Assembly (NCBI GenBank): GCA_022695795.1
Contig: MU404276.1
Location: 1 to 14,631, forward strand
DNA from: Biscogniauxia marginata
Taxonomy: Eukaryota > Ascomycota > Sordariomycetes > Xylariales > Xylariaceae
Direction of reading: 5' to 3'
Length of the DNA: 14,631 nucleotides
In this document: piece by piece, positions 8,410 to 14,631 of the stretch
How the letters are laid out: every line of letters begins with the position of its first letter
Position numbering within the stretch: position 1 is the first letter of the stretch
Notes under the pieces: generated by a model
The model's input: the letters and a program-made list of their open reading frames with translations, nothing else
The model's database searches: none
Told to the model about the DNA's origin: nothing
Position numbers and translations under genes: made by a program

Positions 8410-9165
8410 TATGAAGAGTACAGTTTCGATAGAAAGTCAATGTAGGAAAAAATAGCTAGCATAATACTGGTGTTGTGTTTGATTTTACACAAGTCATGAG
8501 ACACCCTGATTTATACCAGGTATTCATTCATTCTATCTAATCGGGCCAGGAGTATACGTTATCAAAAAATGGTATATCGGATCTTTCATCTTGCCCTTGT
8601 TTAGAGTAGAGCTGGGGTACTCGAATAATAATATCGCTACTGTGGGCACCATGGTAATACTGGCGTTATCGTGGCACCCACCACGATGATAACCAGTCTA
8701 AGGGTCCAGCATACTTACATTTGACCAAGCTTGGGCTAGTCGGATTAATTGGCTGCAGGCGGTTCGAAGTCCGACCAGTAGCCAGGGCCGAAAAGTGAAG
8801 GAAGTTCGAATCGACGAGAGGGACCAATCAAAGGTTTCTGTGTGGAGGTCGTTGGTCTCGCACTGTGTTTCTATCGACCCCATGCTCCCTTGGTCTATGC
8901 CGACCCCGCATCATCAACCGACACAGCAGCAGCCTATTGCGGCATCGTGGTGGTAGCTGATATGTTGCATATGACGAGGAAGTTCGAAGCGACGGTATCA
9001 AGGGCAGGTCTCCTATTATCGGATCTGCCTGCGAATCCGCGAAAGTATGTCGCGCGCTCTATTATATGGCGCTATATCAGAGCAGACTACCCGGGATCCT
9101 GAGGCTTATCATAGACCTGGAAAATGTTACATGCTGGCAAATCAATGTCGATAATATTACCAGCC
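8410..9165. promoter_or_regulatory. Divergent promoter between the permease and the oxoprolinase
   Basis: This 756-bp interval lies between start codons at 8409 (minus) and 9166 (plus). By eye it has six HGATAR sites (starting 8533, 8559, 8666, 8687, 9016 and 9106), about two to three times the chance expectation. It also has three GTTCGAA sites each followed closely by CGAC (8762, 8804, 8982), an imperfect inverted repeat at 8660-8696, and one copy of the AAGCGACG motif at 8987-9002 shared with the other promoter. Small frames of 61 and 86 codons exist here but show no recognisable protein. Confidence 0.6.
8987..9002 (+). promoter_or_regulatory. AAGCGACGGTATCAAG motif, shared with the oxidase/regulator promoter
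   Basis: This 16-mer equals the motif at 2212-2228 except that one C is missing in the middle. It lies 164 bp upstream of the oxoprolinase start codon and overlaps the third GTTCGAA-CGAC site. A match of this length between two short intergenic regions is unlikely by chance, so it is a candidate site for a regulator common to the four genes. Confidence 0.5.
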
Positions 9166-12100
9166 ATGGCGGTCGATAAGACAACCCCTACTATCCAGCC
9201 TAAAAGCATCAAGTTCGCGATAGGTGGGTGACTTTACCTTCTTCTAGTATTTACACTACTAACAAAGTTCCAAGATCGTGGAGGCACATTTACCGATGTT
9301 TGGGCCGCAATACCTGGCCAGGATGACGTAGTGCTCAAGCTACTTTCAGTCGATCCCGGAAATTATGACGATGCTCCAACTGAGGGTATTCGCCGAGTCT
9401 TAGAGAGGGTCTCTGGCAAGACGATACCCAGACGGGCACCAATTCCGAAGGACTTGATCCATTCGATACGAATGGGCACAACTGTTGCCACGAATGGTGA
9501 GAGTTACTCCCGAAAGATAGGTATCGTATTCAGTCCTAACTTCATGATTAGCTCTACTAGAGAGAAAGGGAACAAGACATGCATTTGTCGTCACTCGGGG
9601 ATTCCGAGACCTATTAGATATTGGATACCAGTCCAGACCGAAGCTATTCGAGCTCGGCATCCGCAAACCCGAACTCCTATATGACGAGGTAGTCGAGGTG
9701 TCCGAAAGACTCACTGTGGAAGGATTTGACGAGGATATCAACAAGGACAGCCGACATGAGATCGAAGAGATTCCAGGCGTGCTGGTAAAAGGAACCACGG
9801 GCGATATCTTGCGCATAATTCGTCCCCTAGATGAAGAGGAGGTATGCCAGAAACTATCGGCTCTCAGGGATAAAGGCATCGATACTCTTGCGGTCTGCCT
9901 AGCTCATTCATACCTTTACCCAAATCATGAACTACGGATCGCGGAGATCGCGAAGAAGCTTGGATTTACACATATCTCGACTTCTTCAAGCGTTGGCGCC
10001 AATATGGTGAAGATGATTTCCCGTGGCAGCTCTGCTTCAGCAGACGCGTACCTGACTCCAGAGATCGTGAGATATATAGCTGGTTTCTCCGAGGGCTTTG
10101 AAGGCGGAAATCTGGATGGCGTCTCTTGCGAGTTCATGCAGTCAGACGGTGGTCTTGTAAACCACAATGCATTCAGTGGTTTGAGAGGCATTCTAAGCGG
10201 ACCGGCCGGTAAGCCGATTAATTTCTACTGTTGTACAGTCAGGGACGAAACACAATGTATAGATAATCAGTTTCACATCGATGATTATCTAGGCAAGGAT
10301 GAATGGTGTATACAATCATACGAAACAAATAATGATGCTCACACGACATATTGTTTCATTTAATGCTGGAAATTGGGACAAGCTAATAAAGTCTTATAGG
10401 TGGCGTAGTCGGCCATGCCAGAACTTCCTACGATGGGAAATCACCCATCGTTGGGTTTGACATGGGAGGAACTTCAACGGACGTGAGCCGATACGGAGGT
10501 TCATTCGAACACGTGTTCGAAACAACTACAGCCGGCGTGTCAATACAGTCACCTCAGCTGGACATAAATACAGTAGCCGCTGGTGGTGGCTCGATGTTGT
10601 TCTGGCGGGATGGTCTTTTCAAGGTTGGCCCTGAGGTCAGAATCATCCCCAATATGTATGTTAGCACACAATATTGACTGGTTTTACAGAGCGCTGGCGC
10701 TCATCCTGGACCATCATCATACCGCAAGGGAGGTCCATTGACAGTGACCGATGCCAACCTCTTGTAAGTAATCCACGAGAAAAGGCCACCGGTCACCAAC
10801 GCTGACGGTGATAACCAGTCTCGGCCGTCTCCTCCCGGAGTTTTTCCCAGCGATTTTTGGTCCTAACGAAGATCTCCCGCTCGACTCCGCGATTGTCGCG
10901 CAGAAGTTCAAGGAGCTCACGGCGCAGATCAATGAAGATACGGGTCGGTTAATGACATCTCTAGAGGTCGCGCACGGATTCATCGATGTGGCCAATGAGT
11001 CAATGAGCCGTCCAATCCGAGCCTTGACTGAAGCGCGTGGCTTCGAAACCGCGGAACACAACCTAGCTACCTTCGGAGGGGCTGGAGGGCAGCATGCATG
11101 CGAGATTGCTTCGAAGTTAGGCATTCGCAGGATTGTTATCCATAAGTACTCTAGCATCCTGTCGGCCTATGGGATGGCTCTTGCAGAGGTGGTTCAAGAA
11201 GCACAAGAACCTAGTTCGGAAACGTTATCCGACGATTCTCTCCTGATGATAAATGAAAGAATCGGCGTCCTCAAGAAAAAAGTTACTGATGGGTTACTTG
11301 CCCAAGGCATTAGCTTACCGGCCATCCAACACGAACCATATCTCAACTTGCGTTATCATGGCACCGACACAAACTTCATGGTACTCGAACCCAGTGATTG
11401 CGACTGGAGGTCCGCTCTTGAGAGAGAACATCTCCGGGAATTGTCTTTCATCTTTCCGCGAGATAGGAAGGTATTGGTCGATGATGTTCGAGTCAGGGGT
11501 ATAGGTAAGAGCGGGGAATCCAGCCACGCCAACGAGCAACTTGTGAAAGAGTTGAAGGGCTTCGCTTTCTGTAGCGGCCCAAAGGAGGAGAAGACTGTAC
11601 GTCGTATTTACAATCCTCCACAGCCATTAGGTTCTAACCAAGGCAGGTTAATGCCTTCTTTGAGGACGGTGGCCTCCAGTCCGTGAAGGTCTTTCGACTC
11701 AGTGACTTGGCACCGGGAAGCACTGTTGATGGACCGTCAATCATCATTGACAATACCCAAACAATTGTAGTTGTTCCTTCAGCCAAGGCCAAAATACTTA
11801 CTTCTCACGTGGTAATAGATCTTGCCGATGGCAAGTCCAAGCAAACCAACGACGAACATGAAGTCATTGTAGATCCCATCAAGCTCAGCATTTTTGGCCA
11901 CAGATTTATGAGCATTGCGGAGCAAATGGGAAGAACTCTCCAGAAGACTAGTATCTCACTGAACATAAAAGAGAGACTTGATTTCTCTTGTGCAATCTTT
12001 AGTCCCGATGGTGAGCTAGTAGCTAACGCTCCTCACGTAAGTCGTACCCTAAACACTCAAAGATGTCCAAGCTGAGATCTCCTAGGTTCCAGTGCACCTA

Positions 12101-13772
12101 GGGAGTATGAGTTACGCTGTCAAGTACCAACATAACCTTCATTACGGAAAGCTCCGACCCGGAGATGTCCTGGTATCAAACCATCCGGAATCCGGAGGCA
12201 CTCATTTACCAGGTACGTTTGATATATCAAACTCCAAAACGTGACGCTAAATTGCCACCCTCAGATATTACCGTTATTACACCAGTCTTTGACTTAGAGG
12301 GGGAGTCAATCTGTTTCTACACGGCCAGTCGAGGGCACCACTTGGACATCGGTGGCTTCCGTGGAAATTCGATGCCACCGTGAGTCTTTTACGCTTGAAA
12401 CTTAAGCAGATGGTAATAACACAAGTTTAGTGACTCGACAGAACTGTGGCAAGAGGGCGCCGCCATCAAGTCTTTCTTCCTCGTCCGCGACGGCCACTTT
12501 GACGAGGAGGGTATCGTCGCTCTTCTTTTGGAACCAGGAAAGTACCCCAATTGCAGCGGCTCCAGACGGCTGGGGGACAATCTATCAGACCTCAAGGCTC
12601 AAGTAGCAGCCAATACCAAGGGCAGCAATCTGATCAATGCGCTCATGGACGAGTACGGCAAGCACACCGTTCATTTTTACATGCGCAAGATACAGGAGAA
12701 CGCCGAGGTCGCAGTACGTGGCTATCTCAAGTCTGCCTACAAGCGGTTCGGATCCACTCCTCTCAGGGCCAGAGATTACCTTGATAACGGTTCGATGATG
12801 CAAGTCGCTATCACCGTCGACGAGAACGGGCTAGGTACGTTCGACTTTACAGGCACCTCATGCGAGATGCTCTCCAACATGAATGCGCCCCCTGCGATTA
12901 CATACTCCGCCTTGATCTACACGCTACGTCTCCTCATCGGCTCCGACATCCCCTTGAACCAGGGCTGTCTCGCGCCGACTAACGTCATCCTTCCGAAGAA
13001 TACATTCCTCAACCCCTCATCGGGACCTGCCGTCTGTTGCGGCAACACACTCACTTCGCAACGGCTGGTAGACCTCCTGCTCAAGGCCTTCAGGGCGGCC
13101 TCTGGGTCTCAGGGTTGCATGAACTGCTTTGGATTCTTTGGCAACTGCAAAGACGACTCTGGGAAGCCGCAGACAGGCTTCGGCTTTGGGTATGGGGAAA
13201 CGGTCTGCGGTGGCGAGGGCGCCGGCCCGACGTGGCATGGCGCGTCCGGAGTCCAGATCCACATGACGAATACCAGGACGACGGACATCGAAATCATCGA
13301 GAAGCGGTATCCTGTGCTTATTCGTGAATTCTCTATCAGGAAGGGAAGTGGCGGGAGGGGCAAGTTCCAAGGCGGGTGCGGGGCCATCCGCGACTGGGAG
13401 TGCCGACACGATCTCACATTCGGTCTCATTACAGAGCGGCGGGTTCATCAGCCCTATGGGATGATGGGTGGAGAGAATGGCGAGTCGGGTGCCAACTACT
13501 GGGTTCAAAAGACCGACGTTGGAGAGAGATGGATCAATATCGGGGCAAGAGGCCAAGTTGACATGAAAGAAGGCGACCGATGTGTGATCCATACACCGGG
13601 CGGTGGAGGATGGGGTACGCGCCGTAGTGAATTGAATGGCGAATTAGATGGCGATGTGAATGACCAGGCTAATTATGTCGGCGGAAACGGACCAGCGGCA
13701 GCAAACGTGGCGTATTATCGGGCTACGGGGAGTTTCCACACTTACGTGGCGGCTCAAGAAGCAGCGTCATGA
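9166..13772 (+). CDS. 5-oxoprolinase / fused hydantoinase A-B, ATP-dependent, ten exons
   Basis: Exons 9166-9223, 9275-9496, 9552-10208, 10400-10635, 10690-10763, 10819-11596, 11647-12036, 12086-12212, 12265-12379 and 12431-13772 join to 3999 nt, encoding 1332 aa, slightly longer than the usual 1290 or so. The HyuA half shows DRGGTFTD (20-27), [15 protein letters not shown] across the second splice, GPAGGVVG across the third, and the ATPase loop [10 protein letters not shown] (331-340). The HyuB half shows [24 protein letters not shown] (836-848), GRGHH-like RGHHLDIGG, the [11 protein letters not shown] and [12 protein letters not shown] blocks, and TPGGGGWG (1274-1281). The family hydrolyses 5-oxo-L-proline or hydantoin rings with ATP in the cytosol. 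Introns are 49-55 nt except the third (191 nt); the fourth has a weaker GTCAGA donor. In-frame ATGs at 9124 and 9145 are alternative starts; 9166 has the best context and gives the family N-terminus. True 5-oxoprolinase versus hydantoinase activity cannot be separated by eye. Confidence 0.95.
10260..10291. repeat. 10-bp perfect inverted repeat inside the long third intron of the oxoprolinase
   Basis: TAGATAATCA (10260-10269) and TGATTATCTA (10282-10291) are exact reverse complements with a 12-base loop. They fall in the 191-nt intron (10209-10399), the only long intron of this gene. In RNA this would form a hairpin that shortens the effective splice distance; in DNA each arm contains an AGATAA GATA-type site. 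Confidence 0.75.
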
Positions 13773-14540
13773 ATTTGCAAACTTAAATAATTGGGTTTTT
13801 TAAACAACTATGGGAAGGTGTGGGTCACTTCGCCTAATTTAACCTTAGCTTAGATTTTATTAACTTGAAATCTTTAAATTAATCATCTTTTTTATAACCT
13901 CTTTTTTTTTAATTTCGTTTTTAAAGTTAATAAAGTGATAAAAGTTATAACTTATATTTTTAGTTTTTATTAATTTTTTATTATAACTTTTTAATAAAGA
14001 AAATATATAATAATATATTTTATAAATATTTTAAATTAAAAACCTTAATTTTATTAAATATACTTTTTTATAATAAAAAGAGTTTATATTTAAAGTTTTT
14101 ATATTTTATTAATTTAAAAGCGTTATTTTCTTTTTTTAATTAAGTTTTTTTATATTTTAAATTTCGAAATAATATAAAGTGGTAATTTTTATATTTAAAA
14201 CATTTTAAAAAATAATTAATATAATTTTAATTAAATATAAGTTTAATAAACGTTTTTATAATTATATAAAATATAAAAATTTAATAAATATAAGATTTTA
14301 AAAAGAGTTTTTAAAAGTAAAAAAACTAACTTTTTTAATATAAAAATTAAAAAGAAGTTTTATTATTATAAAACTTTTTAAAATATATTATTTATAAAGA
14401 TTTTAAATTAATATTTATAAAAAACGTAAAAATATAATATTAAAAATTAAAAAATAAGGTTTTATTTATTTAATTAAATAAATTATAAAGTAAATATTAA
14501 TTATTAATATTTTAAATTAATATATATGTGATAATTAACA
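13773..14540. other. AT-rich subtelomeric DNA between the oxoprolinase and the telomere
   Basis: The first 80 bases after the stop codon have normal composition and hold the gene's 3' end, with AATAAT-like signals near 13786. From about 13850 to 14520 the sequence is nearly all A/T runs. I see no gene, no helicase fragment and no tandem repeat. Only 768 bp separate the last coding base from the first telomere repeat. Confidence 0.75.
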
Positions 14541-14631
14541 GGGTTAGGGTTAGGGTTAGGGTTAGGGTTAGGGTTAGGGTTAGGGTTAGGGTTAGGGTTA
14601 GGGTTAGGGTTAGGGTTAGGGTTAGGGTTAG
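14541..14631 (+). repeat. Telomere, about 15 TTAGGG repeats
   Basis: An uninterrupted array of GGGTTA units (15 full copies plus one base) runs to the last base of the window. The G-rich strand points to the right edge, which is the correct orientation for a right-hand chromosome end. TTAGGG is the standard telomere unit of filamentous ascomycetes. There are no variant units, so this is a true terminal array, not an internal relic. Confidence 0.98.

Noticed and set aside
8698..8883. Minus-strand frame of 61 codons with a real ATG, followed by a good GTAAGT donor at about 8719
   Set aside because: It was considered as a small gene or an upstream permease exon. The permease already has a normal start at 8409, no downstream exon in frame was found, and the peptide is unfamiliar.
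8842..9102. Plus-strand frame of 86 codons upstream of the oxoprolinase
   Set aside because: It has a GTG start and no family resemblance, and it overlaps promoter motifs.
9331..12383. Reading the oxoprolinase as a frameshifted pseudogene with many fragments
   Set aside because: Nine GT...AG introns rejoin the fragments into conserved family blocks at every junction, giving 1332 codons without a stop.
13017..13592. Long antisense frame of 191 codons opposite the oxoprolinase
   Set aside because: It is a shadow of the conserved HyuB coding region, with no domain of its own.

Overview
The window is the end of a filamentous ascomycete (Pezizomycotina) chromosome. Evidence for this: the last 91 bases are an uninterrupted TTAGGG telomere array running off the right edge. 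The genes have many short introns (mostly 49-69 nt) with GT...AG borders and CTRAY-like branch sites. Normal-GC gene islands alternate with very AT-rich blocks that look like repeats degraded by repeat-induced point mutation (RIP). The species cannot be named from sequence alone.

Layout, left to right: a 17-bp minisatellite and AT-rich DNA (1-399); an intronless FAD-dependent amine oxidase gene on the minus strand (400-1659); a 934-bp divergent promoter; a four-exon Zn2Cys6 transcription factor on the plus strand (2594-4393); a 2-kb AT-rich block (4394-6503) holding a solo LTR with 5-bp target duplications and a fold-back MITE-like element split by a second, GC-richer solo LTR; a five-exon Dal5-type MFS permease on the minus strand (6504-8409); a 756-bp divergent promoter; a ten-exon, full-length 5-oxoprolinase / fused hydantoinase A-B gene on the plus strand (9166-13772); 768 bp of AT-rich subtelomere; and the telomere. 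All four genes can be joined into complete reading frames after splicing (419, 546, 513 and 1332 aa). None looks broken.

The four genes form two divergent pairs and together look like a small catabolic cluster. It has an uptake permease of a family that carries allantoate, ureides, carboxylates and dipeptides; an ATP-dependent opener of 5-oxo-L-proline or hydantoin-like rings; a covalent-flavin oxidase of secondary amines (sarcosine / fructosyl-amino-acid / saccharopine type); and a candidate pathway-specific regulator. A near-identical 16-17 bp motif (AAGCGACG-(C)-GTATCAAG) occurs in both divergent promoters. Both promoters are also rich in HGATAR (nitrogen GATA-factor) sites. This supports shared control despite the 2-kb transposon block between the pairs. 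The substrate is not determined by the sequence. N-methylhydantoin/sarcosine-like or pyroglutamate/Amadori-derived compounds are reasonable hypotheses.
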